Notes: generated by a model not told the origin, from the letters alone. A DNA stretch of 64,000 nt from UBA8529 sp964390565 (GCA_964390565.1 CAYMII010000008.1:1-64000), one strand, 5' to 3'; shown: positions 51,383 through 60,454, counted from the stretch's first letter. Translations and numbers: made by a program.

Positions 51383-53310
51383 GGCATCTTCTAATATTAA
51401 CAATATTTACTTTTTTTTCTGTAACTACTTTTAGTCAGGAAATTCTTATCGATTTACAATCGATACCTGTAAAAAAGAGTACCTTAACCAAATCAAAAGT
51501 ATCTGTAAAAGCAGCACCTTTGTCGTTACCATTTTATGATGACTTTTCTAATGGACAATCGAGTCCATCATTATTAAACTGGTTACCAAATGCTGTTCTA
51601 GTTAACCAAACCTACGCAGTTAACCAGCCAACAATTGGAGTTGCTACTTTTGATGCCATTGGAAGCAATGGTAAAATTTATAGCCATTTAACCACAATTC
51701 TTCAGAAAGCGGATTCCCTTACATCTAGGCCAATAAATCTCTCAACTTTTGTTGTTGGCGATAGTCTATATTTATCTTTTCAATATCAGCCTAAAGGGCT
51801 TGGTGAAGCACCAGATACTACAGATAACCAGCATCTTGGATGTGATTCTTTAGCAGTGGAATTCTTCTCTGCCCTTGAAAGTAAGTGGGTTCGAGTTTTT
51901 TCTGTATCCGCATACTTTAAAGGCAACAAAGTATCAGAAAAACACCACCTTTCTAATACAACAATTATCCAAAAGGCTTCTGATATTTCAAAGCATTTCT
52001 TTTGCGCAATGATTCCAATTAAGGAGGATAGATTTTTAAAAGACACCTTTCAATTCAAGATCATTAACTATGCTTCTTTATCGTCATACCCTTATCCTAG
52101 CATACTTGGCAATTCCGATCATTGGCATATCGATTTAGTTTATCTGAATGTTGGTAGGGATTTTGACAGTAAAGTTATTGAGGACGTTTCATTTAGTAAA
52201 CCTGTAAAATCCTTCTTAAAAAACTATGAATCGATGCCGTGGAAACACTTTAATAGCCAAGCTAAACTTACGGAGTTGACAAACCCCCTTTCATTTAAAA
52301 ACCAGATAATAAACCATTACTCTTATACTCAAAATGTTACTATTGATTTTCAGATAAAAGACTTATCAAATCAAACTCCACTTATGCTGTTTACGGGTGG
52401 TGCTAATAATTATGAACCATTACAAACTTTTGATTTGTTGAATCCATTTGAATATTCAATAGAATCGAACTGGGATGACTCTGCCAAATATCTTCTAAAA
52501 AGCCAACTAACAACTGAAAGTGGAGAAAACTATCTCCGTTGGAACGATACTGTTAGTTACATCCAAAAATTTTACAACTACTACGCCTACGACGATGGCT
52601 CAGCTGAATTTGGTTATGGCTTATGGGGTGAAGGGAGTCAAAATAGCATGATTGCTGTTAAATATCATTCTTACGAAATTGATTCTCTTAAAGGGGTTCT
52701 TTTCTATTTTAACGAAATCCCTGATTTTATTAGAACTAATTTTGAACTAGTGGTTTGGAATGACAATAATGGTAAACCTGGGACTCAATTGTATAAAAAA
52801 ACGGTTTATAAGCCTTTATATACCTATAATGCCGATACACTTTATATAATAGATGCAAAGTTCAAAATTGGTGGCGATTTCTGGGTAGGAACAATAAACA
52901 ATACTGAGGATTTGCTGAATATTGGATTTGACAAGAATAACGACCATAGTAATAAACTTTTCTACAACAGAACAGGAACATGGCAACAATCATCTGAGAA
53001 CGGATCGTTGATGATTAAACCAGTATTTGGCAAGTTTACATCTTGGCAAACTGGCGTTGACAAACCTATTGCTGAAACCAAATTTAGCATCTACCCTAAC
53101 CCTGCCAAAAGTTCAATTCGATTAAATATCCCTGAAGGTTCAAAACCTGAATGGGTTAGGATTATCAACCTTTCTGGTCAGGTTATGATGAGCAGACCAT
53201 ACGATAGTAATAGCATAGATATAAGCTCCTTACAAACAGGAATCTACCTATTCCAACTCACCCAAAATAATAAAAATAAATCAACTCAAAAGTTGGTAAT
53301 CATAAGATGA
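51379..53310 (+). CDS. Secreted protein with T9SS C-terminal sorting domain
   Basis: A 643-aa secreted protein: signal peptide 1-19 (cleavage after TTFSQ), a beta-rich body without a catalytic motif I can recognise, and a type 9 secretion A-type sorting domain at about 570-643 with FSIYPNPAKSSIRLNI, VRIINLSGQVM, and SLQTGIYLFQLTQ ending KLVIIR. It would be exported by T9SS and anchored to the cell surface. It starts in the end of the PASTA gene and ends in the start of rluD, a tight three-gene unit. Confidence 0.88.
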   Translation: MRHLLILTIFTFFSVTTFSQEILIDLQSIPVKKSTLTKSKVSVKAAPLSLPFYDDFSNGQSSPSLLNWLPNAVLVNQTYAVNQPTIGVATFDAIGSNGKIYSHLTTILQKADSLTSRPINLSTFVVGDSLYLSFQYQPKGLGEAPDTTDNQHLGCDSLAVEFFSALESKWVRVFSVSAYFKGNKVSEKHHLSNTTIIQKASDISKHFFCAMIPIKEDRFLKDTFQFKIINYASLSSYPYPSILGNSDHWHIDLVYLNVGRDFDSKVIEDVSFSKPVKSFLKNYESMPWKHFNSQAKLTELTNPLSFKNQIINHYSYTQNVTIDFQIKDLSNQTPLMLFTGGANNYEPLQTFDLLNPFEYSIESNWDDSAKYLLKSQLTTESGENYLRWNDTVSYIQKFYNYYAYDDGSAEFGYGLWGEGSQNSMIAVKYHSYEIDSLKGVLFYFNEIPDFIRTNFELVVWNDNNGKPGTQLYKKTVYKPLYTYNADTLYIIDAKFKIGGDFWVGTINNTEDLLNIGFDKNNDHSNKLFYNRTGTWQQSSENGSLMIKPVFGKFTSWQTGVDKPIAETKFSIYPNPAKSSIRLNIPEGSKPEWVRIINLSGQVMMSRPYDSNSIDISSLQTGIYLFQLTQNNKNKSTQKLVIIR

Positions 53311-54383
53311 TAGATTCTAAAGGATTAAGCCCTGATTTTGACGATGAATTAGATGATGCTTCGGAAGAGCAATCGGAGCTATACGAGCACTTTCGATTTG
53401 AGGTAGATAAAGGCCAAGCGATGCTTCGCATCGATAAATTCCTTTCGAGTAAAATTCATCAGGTTTCGCGCAATAGAATACAAGCTGCTGCCGATGCTGA
53501 TAATATATTGGTAAACGGCAAACCCGTTAAATCATCATATAAAGTAAAACCTCTCGATGCCATTTCAATTGTAATGGCCTACCCACCAAGGGATACCGAG
53601 ATTAAACCTGAGAATATTCCTCTAAAGATTCTTTTTGAAGATAAAGACCTTATTGTAATTGATAAGGAAGCAGGAATGGTGGTTCATCCTGCTCATGGTA
53701 ACTTTACAGGTACGCTAGTTAACGCGTTGATGTACCATTTAAGGGATATCCCACTGTTCAGTTCCGGCGAGGTTCGCCCTGGGTTGGTTCACCGTATTGA
53801 CAAAAATACATCAGGGATTCTTGTAATCGCAAAAAGCGAAATTGCCATGAACAAGCTGGCAAAGCAGTTCTTCGACCGTACATCATCACGTCGATACATT
53901 GCCCTTGTTTGGGGCAATATGGAAACCGATGAGGGAACAATAACTGGTCATATTGGTCGTAGCATCCGCGATAGAAAAAAGATGCAGGTTTTCTCCGATG
54001 GAGAACAGGGTAAACATGCTATTACTCACTGGAAAGTTATTGAACGATTGGGCTACGTTAACCTAGTTGAGTGCAAACTCGAAACAGGGAGAACACATCA
54101 AATTAGAGCCCATTTCGAATACATAAGGCACCCCTTATTCAACGATGATAAATATGGTGGCGATGAGGTTGTAAAAGGAACACAATTCAATAAATACAAG
54201 CAATTTGTTGAGAACTGCTTCAAAATATGCCCACGACATGCGCTTCATGCTAAATCGCTTGGGTTTACACACCCAACAACTGGGAAATGGCTGGAGTTTG
54301 AGTCGGAGTTACCACAAGATATGCTATTGGTTATTGACAAGTGGAGAAATTATGTTACAGGCAGAGAAATTGAGGAGGAATAG
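53307..54383 (+). CDS. 23S rRNA pseudouridine synthase, RluD/RluC-like
   Basis: A 358-aa pseudouridine synthase. An S4 RNA-binding domain (about 30-95: LRIDKFLSSKIHQVSRNRIQAAADADNIL) precedes the catalytic domain with GLVHRIDKNTSGIL (catalytic Asp), and TGRTHQIRAHF near 260. Two active-site signatures match RluA-family members; the rRNA position cannot be assigned. Overlaps the T9SS cargo stop by four bases. Confidence 0.9.
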   Translation: MIDSKGLSPDFDDELDDASEEQSELYEHFRFEVDKGQAMLRIDKFLSSKIHQVSRNRIQAAADADNILVNGKPVKSSYKVKPLDAISIVMAYPPRDTEIKPENIPLKILFEDKDLIVIDKEAGMVVHPAHGNFTGTLVNALMYHLRDIPLFSSGEVRPGLVHRIDKNTSGILVIAKSEIAMNKLAKQFFDRTSSRRYIALVWGNMETDEGTITGHIGRSIRDRKKMQVFSDGEQGKHAITHWKVIERLGYVNLVECKLETGRTHQIRAHFEYIRHPLFNDDKYGGDEVVKGTQFNKYKQFVENCFKICPRHALHAKSLGFTHPTTGKWLEFESELPQDMLLVIDKWRNYVTGREIEEE

Positions 54384-54417
54384 CCTTTTTGCTTAGCAAT
54401 ATTTTTAATAATAATTC

Positions 54418-54436
54418 TGCCCTACGGGGCATTTTT
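54418..54436 (+). terminator. Terminator after rluD
   Basis: TGCCC, loop TACG, GGGCA followed by TTTTT: short GC-rich stem 35 bases after the stop. The ddl -7 element starts three bases after it, so the -33 region of ddl overlaps this terminator. Confidence 0.75.
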
Positions 54437-54438
54437 AA

Positions 54439-54446
54439 TATCTTTG
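54439..54446 (+). promoter_or_regulatory. -7 promoter element for ddl
   Basis: TATCTTTG matches TAnnTTTG, 22 bases before the ATG at 54468. It overlaps the TTG at 54444, so the longer ddl frame is not a real start. Confidence 0.55.
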
Positions 54447-54467
54447 AAAAGTTATAAAAAAACTAAA

Positions 54468-55451
54468 ATGAACAAACTTAATATTGCCATACTTGCTGGT
54501 GGAAACTCCTCAGAGGCAAATATATCGCTTAAGAGCGCAGCACAAATTTCGGGTTGGATCGATGCAGACAAGTACAATGTTTATACTGTTTTTATTAAAG
54601 GAACGAGCTGGACGTTAAAGAATACTGAGTTTGGCGAAATTGAAATTGATAAGAACGATTTTAGCGCTTTGGTTAAAGGTGAAAGGTTGAAATTCGATTG
54701 TGCATTAATTGCAATTCACGGGACACCTGGGGAGGATGGCTTACTCCAAGGCTACCTTGAAATGATGAACATTCCATATACAACTGGTAGCGTAATGAAC
54801 TCTTCGTTTACTTTTCACAAGTATTACTGCAAGGAACTTGTGAAAGAAACGGGAGTTAATTTAGCTAAGGGAATATTCCTCAAACGTGGACAAAAAATTG
54901 ATGCCGAGAATATTATAACATCTTTAGGTCTACCAATTTTTGTAAAACCAAACGAGAGTGGTAGCAGCTATGGTGTAAGTAAGGTGAAATTAGCCGAAGA
55001 CCTTTTACCTGCAATCGAAAATGCCTTTAAGGAGGACAGGACTATTATCCTTGAGGAGTTTATAAGCGGAAGAGAGTTCACCTGCGGTGTATTTAAGTCG
55101 GATACCAAGGAAATTGTAATGCCTGTAACCGAGATAATATCGATGAATGAATTTTTCGATTACGAGGCTAAATACCAAAACAAATCGAAAGAGGTTACCC
55201 CTGCCGAAATTTCGGAATCGCTAACCAAAAGAATTCAGGAGTTTTCCTCAAAAATCTACGATAGACTCGATTGCCGTGGAATTGTGAGGGTTGACTATAT
55301 TGTTGATAACGATAATATCTGCTTCCTTGAAATAAATACCGTTCCAGGAATGAGCGAGGCAAGCATCATTCCTCAGCAGGTAAAGGCTATGGGTAAGGAA
55401 ATGAAAGAGATATTCAGCTTGGTTATTGACGATGCAATTGCAAGAAAGTAA
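54468..55451 (+). CDS. ddl: D-alanine-D-alanine ligase
   Basis: ATP-grasp ligase joining two D-alanines for cell-wall synthesis, 327 aa from ATG 54468 (MNKLNIAILAGG). The extra eight codons upstream would start at TTG 54444 inside the promoter. Hallmarks are AIHGTPGEDGLLQGYLE, FVKPNESGSSYGVSKV, EFISGREFTCGV and LEINTVPGMSEASI. It complements the MurF-Alr fusion at 32031. Confidence 0.95.
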   Translation: MNKLNIAILAGGNSSEANISLKSAAQISGWIDADKYNVYTVFIKGTSWTLKNTEFGEIEIDKNDFSALVKGERLKFDCALIAIHGTPGEDGLLQGYLEMMNIPYTTGSVMNSSFTFHKYYCKELVKETGVNLAKGIFLKRGQKIDAENIITSLGLPIFVKPNESGSSYGVSKVKLAEDLLPAIENAFKEDRTIILEEFISGREFTCGVFKSDTKEIVMPVTEIISMNEFFDYEAKYQNKSKEVTPAEISESLTKRIQEFSSKIYDRLDCRGIVRVDYIVDNDNICFLEINTVPGMSEASIIPQQVKAMGKEMKEIFSLVIDDAIARK

Positions 55452-55468
55452 TCAAACTTAAAGAATAA

Positions 55469-55495
55469 AAAAGGTCAGGTATAACCTGACCTTTT
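55469..55495. terminator. Bidirectional terminator between ddl and the CDGSH gene
   Basis: AAAAGGTCAGGT, loop ATA, ACCTGACCTTTT: perfect 12-bp stem flanked by A and T runs; convergent genes. Confidence 0.95.
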
Positions 55496-55513
55496 CTGTT
55501 ATCTAGATAGTTC

Positions 55514-55705
55514 TTATTTCTTATGACTCCCATCGCAAAAAGGTTTCATCTTTGAACGACCACAGGCACAAAGGTATACCTCGTTATTGAAATCGGTATT
55601 CAATGTGTTACCATCTTTACCCACAACGGTAAAATTTCCCGAAATCTTGATAGGTTCGTTTTTAGTTAACTTTATCTCTGCTGATACTCTTCTTGGCTGA
55701 TCCAT
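55514..55705 (-). CDS. CDGSH iron-sulfur protein (single domain)
   Basis: A 63-aa protein with C46, C48, C57 and H61 in CACGRSKMKPFCDGSH, the [2Fe-2S] 3Cys-1His site of CDGSH proteins. The remainder forms a short beta-sandwich (KISGNFTVVGKDGN). No membrane segment. It is three bases after another CDGSH gene, a likely two-gene unit. Redox function unknown. Confidence 0.92.
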   Translation of the reverse strand: MDQPRRVSAEIKLTKNEPIKISGNFTVVGKDGNTLNTDFNNEVYLCACGRSKMKPFCDGSHKK

Positions 55706-55708
55706 TTG

Positions 55709-56194
55709 TTATTCCTCCGAATCATTAAAGTTTCTTTTAAAATGGGTTCCATCGCAGAATGGCATTTTGCCCGATTGACCACATCGACACAATGAAATCA
55801 TTTGCATTGGCTTCATTTCATTACCATCATAATCAATCACTCTGAATTTTCCAGAAATAAGCATAGGCCCATTCCTCATAATTTGAACTTTTGCTGGTTC
55901 GCTATCAAACTCACCAGTTTGCTCAACTGGTTCATCTTTCACTGCTTTTGATGATTTCTCAGCTCGATTCTTATCAGGATCATTCCACTTAAACATCAAA
56001 GCATTTGTAGGGCACTCATTCACAATATCAATAACCTTTAAGGCATCAGCCCCTTCGAGGGTTATCCAAGGCCTATTGCGAGGGTTAAAAACCGAAAGCA
56101 TCTTTGTATAGCAAATAGATGCGTGTATGCACTCATTTGAGTTCCAAAAAACTGTAATTTCGTCGTTTGAATACTTCTTTTTCACTCTTTCCAT
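55709..56194 (-). CDS. Fused Fer4-like / CDGSH iron-sulfur protein
   Basis: A 161-aa protein with two parts. About 1-75 is a divergent mono-cluster ferredoxin-like domain (Fer4_19 type) with C22, C28 and C61. About 90-161 is CDGSH, with C136, C138, C147 and H151 in CRCGQSGKMPFCDGTH. The combination suggests an electron-transfer protein. Its partner is unknown. The next gene in the same direction is its single-domain CDGSH relative. Confidence 0.88.
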   Translation of the reverse strand: MERVKKKYSNDEITVFWNSNECIHASICYTKMLSVFNPRNRPWITLEGADALKVIDIVNECPTNALMFKWNDPDKNRAEKSSKAVKDEPVEQTGEFDSEPAKVQIMRNGPMLISGKFRVIDYDGNEMKPMQMISLCRCGQSGKMPFCDGTHFKRNFNDSEE

Positions 56195-56263
56195 AAATTT
56201 TAAGAAACGTCAACCTTATGAACGCTAAGCAAAGTGAGTTTGTTTAGCAAATAAACTGCTTTT

Positions 56264-56773
56264 TTACTTTTTAACTACTAAGCAGCTGGCAACCAAATCG
56301 TGTAAGGCTTGCTTTTTCTCAGTAAACCCGGCGATGATATATCCTATAAGAAATGTCATATTGGTAATGATCCTAGAAAAGTAACGACCTGTTGCTCTAC
56401 CAAAAGTTACAGGATTACCATCCATATCAACTACCTTAATGCTAACAGCAATTTTTCCAATGGTTCCACCATATTTTGATGATTCCATTAAGGCATAGTA
56501 AAGCCATTTCATTACAATACTTAGCATGATAGCCAGCATTATTAAGCCAATGATTCCGCCAACCATTAGCAATCCATCATGGGCTAAAAAATCGGAAGGA
56601 TGTCTTATTCCATCAAGATTGATACCAAATGCAATAATCCCAAGAATTATGGGTACAGCTATAATAAAGCCTGCAACTCCAATAACAAATTGATCAATAA
56701 TGTATGCAGCAAATCTTAACCAAAATCCTGCATAGTTGAACTGTTTTGATTCCGAATTTGATAATACTTCCAT
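56264..56773 (-). CDS. RDD-family membrane protein
   Basis: A 169-aa protein with the RDD signature AGFWLRFAAYIIDQFVIGV at about 15-33, then about three helices including IIGLIMLAIMLSIVMKWLYYALMESSKYGGTIGK and ending HDLVASCLVVKK. Function unproven (some RDD proteins move Na+ or alter membrane composition). A separate unit 69 bases from the CDGSH gene. Confidence 0.85.
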   Translation of the reverse strand: MEVLSNSESKQFNYAGFWLRFAAYIIDQFVIGVAGFIIAVPIILGIIAFGINLDGIRHPSDFLAHDGLLMVGGIIGLIMLAIMLSIVMKWLYYALMESSKYGGTIGKIAVSIKVVDMDGNPVTFGRATGRYFSRIITNMTFLIGYIIAGFTEKKQALHDLVASCLVVKK

Positions 56774-56821
56774 GATGTTTTAGTTTTAATATTTTTCTTT
56801 AATGAAAAAAAGAATAGACAG

Positions 56822-56865
56822 ATTGTATTTGTACAATTTTTGTAGTAAAATTAGGAATACTTTTG
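56822..56865 (+). promoter_or_regulatory. Promoter region of the DUF4294 gene with N4 inverted repeat
   Basis: TACTTTTG at 56858-56865 fits the -7 consensus. An inverted repeat ATTGTA-TTTG-TACAAT (56822-56837) is centred about 42 bases before the likely start of transcription, the position and N4 geometry of class II Crp/Fnr activator sites; a protein binding it is inference. Confidence 0.4.
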
Positions 56866-56927
56866 CATCAACCCTAATTAGTGAACAAAAAAATCTTTTG
56901 TTTCGTTTAAAGGAGTAGAGAAAGAAT

Positions 56928-57527
56928 ATGGGTAAGTTTATCGCAATATTATCTATAATTGTTCTTGTACCCATCTATGATTGCTTGGCGCAACAAACAG
57001 TAATTATTGATGGTTACACTATTCCTGCTATTACTAGCCTTAATGGGGAAAATATTCCAAATTGGGTAATCCCTGAAATTGTTGTAATTCCAAAACGAAA
57101 ATTCAAATCAAATAAGGATTATCGCCATTATCAAAAAATGATCCGAAACCTTAAAGCAGTTTACCCTTATGCTCGAATTGCACGTGCAAAATTTGTAGAA
57201 ATGAATTATCAATTAACACAACTTCATACAAAAAGGGAAAAAGAGAAATACATCGATCAGGTTGAGAGAGAGATTAGGGCTGAATTTGAAAAAAAACTAA
57301 TGAGTTTAACCGTTTCACAAGGGAAAATGTTAATTAAACTTTTAGATAGAGAAACTGGACGAACTTCATACGAACTCCTAAAGGAGCTAAAAGGCAATTT
57401 CTCGGCTGGTTTATGGCAGGCTGTTGCTCGGATATTTGGCTCAAACCTAAAAACCGAATTTGATGAGGATGGTGATGATAAAATTTTAAATGAGTTGATA
57501 TTGCTTTATGAACATCAACAACTTTAA
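56928..57527 (+). CDS. Exported DUF4294-domain protein
   Basis: A 199-aa protein with a signal peptide (about 1-22, cleaved after CLAQ) and a DUF4294 domain: IPNWVIPEIVVIPKRKFKSNKDYRHYQ, then charged helices (MNYQLTQLHTKREKEKYIDQ). The family is nearly restricted to Bacteroidota and has no known function; the RAKFVEMNY/EKEKY helix pattern may be a scaffold. It precedes thpR by 30 bases. Confidence 0.8.
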   Translation: MGKFIAILSIIVLVPIYDCLAQQTVIIDGYTIPAITSLNGENIPNWVIPEIVVIPKRKFKSNKDYRHYQKMIRNLKAVYPYARIARAKFVEMNYQLTQLHTKREKEKYIDQVEREIRAEFEKKLMSLTVSQGKMLIKLLDRETGRTSYELLKELKGNFSAGLWQAVARIFGSNLKTEFDEDGDDKILNELILLYEHQQL

Positions 57528-57557
57528 ATAAAGCAAAGGTTTAAAATCAATATTTTC

Positions 57558-58127
57558 GTGGATAACCTAAGAACATTCGTAGCAATTGAAATAAAAGTTG
57601 AGCCATCTATCAAAAGAAAATGGGATGAGTTAAAACTACTGCTTCGAAACGATACTGTCAAGTGGGTTGATGAGCACACAATTCACCTTACCCTATTCTT
57701 TTTGGGAGAAACAACTCCAATAGAGGTCAAGGAGGTAATACAAGAACTTGAGATTTCTCTAAGAAATATTGAGCCATTTTTAATCCAAATTACTGGTTTA
57801 GGATTATTCGGGAATCCAAGCAATCCAAAGGTAATATGGGCTGGAATTTCAGAATCGCAACCATTACACATACTAAAAGAGAAAGTAGACCTTGCTCTAT
57901 TGCGACAAGGGTTTGAAGACACACAAAGTAAATTCTCACCACATCTTACGCTAGGGCGAATTAAGCATATCAAATCGGCAAACGAATTAAATGCCTTCAT
58001 TAAGAGCAATAAATCGCTGCACTTTTTTGATGTTGACGTAGCCAAGGTGATTTTCTATCAAAGTATATTAACGCCAAGTGGCCCAATATACAAGCCGCTT
58101 AAGGAGATTAAACTCCTTTCCCTTTAA
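57558..58127 (+). CDS. thpR: RNA 2',3'-cyclic 3'-phosphodiesterase
   Basis: A 189-aa 2H phosphoesterase that opens 2',3'-cyclic phosphates (2'-5' RNA-ligase-like, ThpR). Both catalytic HxT motifs are present: HLTLFFLG near 42 and HLTLGRIK near 129. Start codon is GTG 57558, with the family-typical start VDNLRTFVAIEIKVEPSIK; no ATG is near. Its last 20 bases overlap the 3' end of the convergent sugar transferase. Confidence 0.9.
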   Translation: MDNLRTFVAIEIKVEPSIKRKWDELKLLLRNDTVKWVDEHTIHLTLFFLGETTPIEVKEVIQELEISLRNIEPFLIQITGLGLFGNPSNPKVIWAGISESQPLHILKEKVDLALLRQGFEDTQSKFSPHLTLGRIKHIKSANELNAFIKSNKSLHFFDVDVAKVIFYQSILTPSGPIYKPLKEIKLLSL

Positions 58128-59523
58128 ACACAGTGATTAAGGTATATATGATAATTTTTAGGTCGACAATTAGGGACATATTATCAATATAAAGAAGATC
58201 GTATTTTAAACGCTGAACCATCTGATCAACATTTTCGGCATAGCCGAATTTTACTTGTCCCCATGAAGTAATCCCAGGTTTAACCTTTTGAAGATGTACG
58301 TAGTGAGGAGCAATCTTAACTATTTGATCAACATAGAACTGTCTTTCTGGTCGTGGTCCTACCAACGACATCTCACCAAATAGAACATTCACAAAATTTG
58401 GAATTTCGTCAATACGCGTTTTGCGCATAAATCGGCCAAGGCGTGTAACGCGATTATCTGCCTTACTCGAAAGTGCTGGTCCCGATCGCTCTGCATCAAC
58501 ATACATCGAACGAAACTTGTACAATGTAAATGGTTTGCCATACTGCCCTACTCTCTCCTGCCTGTGAATTATAGGCCCTCGTGATGAAACTTTGATTATG
58601 ATACTTACTACGATTATTAAAGGAAGAAGAACAATTAAAGCGATCAATGCAAGGGCAATATCCATTAACTGCTTAACCTTAATCTGCCATGGAGGCATCA
58701 GCTCAAAAGAAACTCTAAAAAGGGGTGCGCTAAAAATCTCCGACATCTTCACGCGACCAGTAAGGTAATCGTATAAACTTGGAATAGCTTTTATTATGAT
58801 TTCCATGGAAAGCAGCTCGTTAATAAGCTTAAGCATGCTCTTATTGTCGGTATTTTCAACTGCTATAAGCACTTCTTCAATTTTATTCTGATGTACAATG
58901 CTTACTATAGATTTAACATTGCCCAAACATGGGATTACCCCTTCGAAGTGGTTTTGACCTTTAGAATCAACCTCAACGTATCCTAATATCTTATACCCTT
59001 GAGATTTAACCTGGGCTTGTAGCTCATTATATAGTTCAAGCGCCTTTTCTCCCTCGCCAATAATTAAAGTTGGGTAACCAAACTTGCGCGAATGAATCCG
59101 ATGTATTGTAATAGAAGTAATTACGAGTCGCGTAATATAGGTAAATGTAAAAACCAACAAAAAAAGGTAATAAAAAAGCTTAAAATAGTAGGTGGAAGTG
59201 AGGTTTAAATCGCGATACATTAGCACAAAGAAAATTATCAATGTACCAGATATAGTAATTCCAATAGAACTACCTAACTCTTTTATTCTGGACTTTCTGA
59301 AAACATTATCATAGAAGCCTGCTAGACTAAAAAGAATAAGCCAAAATGTTGTAAATAGAACTAGCCCAACATAGAATTTTAAAGATAACTCTGATGGAAA
59401 AAGATTAATTGACGCAGTACCTTGTATAAGTTTACTACGGTAAAAGATAAATAAAAACCAAGCACATACAACCCCTACAGAGTCAAAAAAAACGTATTTG
59501 GCAACTTGCCACCTCTTGCTCAC
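58108..59523 (-). CDS. Polyprenyl-phosphate sugar-1-phosphate transferase
   Basis: A 471-aa membrane enzyme that starts glycan assembly by moving a sugar phosphate to undecaprenyl phosphate. N-terminal half: about five helices and a NAD-like GEGEKALELYNEL region (CoA-binding-like); C-terminal half: bacterial sugar transferase with SRGPIIHRQERVGQYGKPFTLYKFRSM, SFDEIPNFVNV-like TRIDEIPNFVNVLFGEMSLVGPRPE. Sugar unknown. Start codon is GTG 59523 (MSKRWQVAK). No other capsule gene is in the window. Confidence 0.88.
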   Translation of the reverse strand: MSKRWQVAKYVFFDSVGVVCAWFLFIFYRSKLIQGTASINLFPSELSLKFYVGLVLFTTFWLILFSLAGFYDNVFRKSRIKELGSSIGITISGTLIIFFVLMYRDLNLTSTYYFKLFYYLFLLVFTFTYITRLVITSITIHRIHSRKFGYPTLIIGEGEKALELYNELQAQVKSQGYKILGYVEVDSKGQNHFEGVIPCLGNVKSIVSIVHQNKIEEVLIAVENTDNKSMLKLINELLSMEIIIKAIPSLYDYLTGRVKMSEIFSAPLFRVSFELMPPWQIKVKQLMDIALALIALIVLLPLIIVVSIIIKVSSRGPIIHRQERVGQYGKPFTLYKFRSMYVDAERSGPALSSKADNRVTRLGRFMRKTRIDEIPNFVNVLFGEMSLVGPRPERQFYVDQIVKIAPHYVHLQKVKPGITSWGQVKFGYAENVDQMVQRLKYDLLYIDNMSLIVDLKIIIYTLITVFKGKGV

Positions 59524-59584
59524 AACTTAATATTTTAGGGGTTCTAAATTAAGGAAAATATGCAGATTCCAAAAATAATCGCTC

Positions 59585-60454
59585 CTATACCTGTGGCGAC
59601 AAACGTTCTTCTATACTTTCAAAAATATTCAAGGCCTCAATGGCATTATCAATTCCAAAGCTAAGTGGCGATTTTGATTGAATTTCTTGGATATACAGAC
59701 CTAGGTTTGCAAGATAATTCTCATCAGTTAAGAGAGTTAACGGCTCATCTAAGACATTAGACTGAAGCGAACTATTTTCAGTTGGAAGTTCCTTGAAATA
59801 GCCATCATTACCTGAAAAGAATCGAAGTTCGCACTTAATAGGTTCATCAATTCGAGTAATATTTGTTGTGATTATGCTGCTATTATCGTATTCCAACCTT
59901 AATTCAAAGGCTTTAGGGACTTTATCGAAAAGCGGTATGCCATTCACCCTAAACTTCCTTAACCCGCATGGCCTGATTCTAACAAATGAAGCTATATCGT
60001 AGATTAGCTTACGCCTAAAAATCAAATCATTAACCTCTCCTCCCATATCATGGATAAGGTTAAGCATAAAGTAGTTGCCAACAATCTCGTCCTGTTTTAT
60101 GAGTATTTCACCAGCACATCCAAATCCTACAGGGACTCCAATTTCAATGGAGAGTTCGTTTAGCTCCAGCAAAGTATTATGAGTACAATCGGGAAGACTT
60201 GCAATGAAAACATTTACCCCGCGCTTTAACGCTTTTGCAATAAAATCAAAGTCAGTATTAATATCATAAAATATAAATGCAACCTCAATTTGAACAAGAA
60301 GCTCATCCTCATATGCAAATATCTTGGGGTTTGGATTTTCTAATCCTTGATTATCTTTACTATAGGCTCCAACTAATTCAACACCATAATGGTTTGCTAT
60401 CGACTCTAATAAATCGATTTCAACGGGTTTATAAAAGAAAAAGCCTGCCTTCAT
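59585..60454 (-). CDS. Dehydrogenase-like (Gfo/Idh-type fold) protein, function unknown
   Basis: A 289-aa protein with a Rossmann-like N-terminus (MKAGFFFYKPVEIDLLESIA, IANHYGVELVGAYSKD, ALKRGVNVFIASLPDCTHN) and a C-terminal beta-sheet part reminiscent of Gfo/Idh/MocA enzymes. The usual GxGxxG dinucleotide loop and EKP catalytic lysine are not visible, so oxidoreductase activity is doubtful. It sits 61 bases upstream of the sugar transferase gene, on the same strand, and may act on the same glycan. Confidence 0.5.
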   Translation of the reverse strand: MKAGFFFYKPVEIDLLESIANHYGVELVGAYSKDNQGLENPNPKIFAYEDELLVQIEVAFIFYDINTDFDFIAKALKRGVNVFIASLPDCTHNTLLELNELSIEIGVPVGFGCAGEILIKQDEIVGNYFMLNLIHDMGGEVNDLIFRRKLIYDIASFVRIRPCGLRKFRVNGIPLFDKVPKAFELRLEYDNSSIITTNITRIDEPIKCELRFFSGNDGYFKELPTENSSLQSNVLDEPLTLLTDENYLANLGLYIQEIQSKSPLSFGIDNAIEALNIFESIEERLSPQV

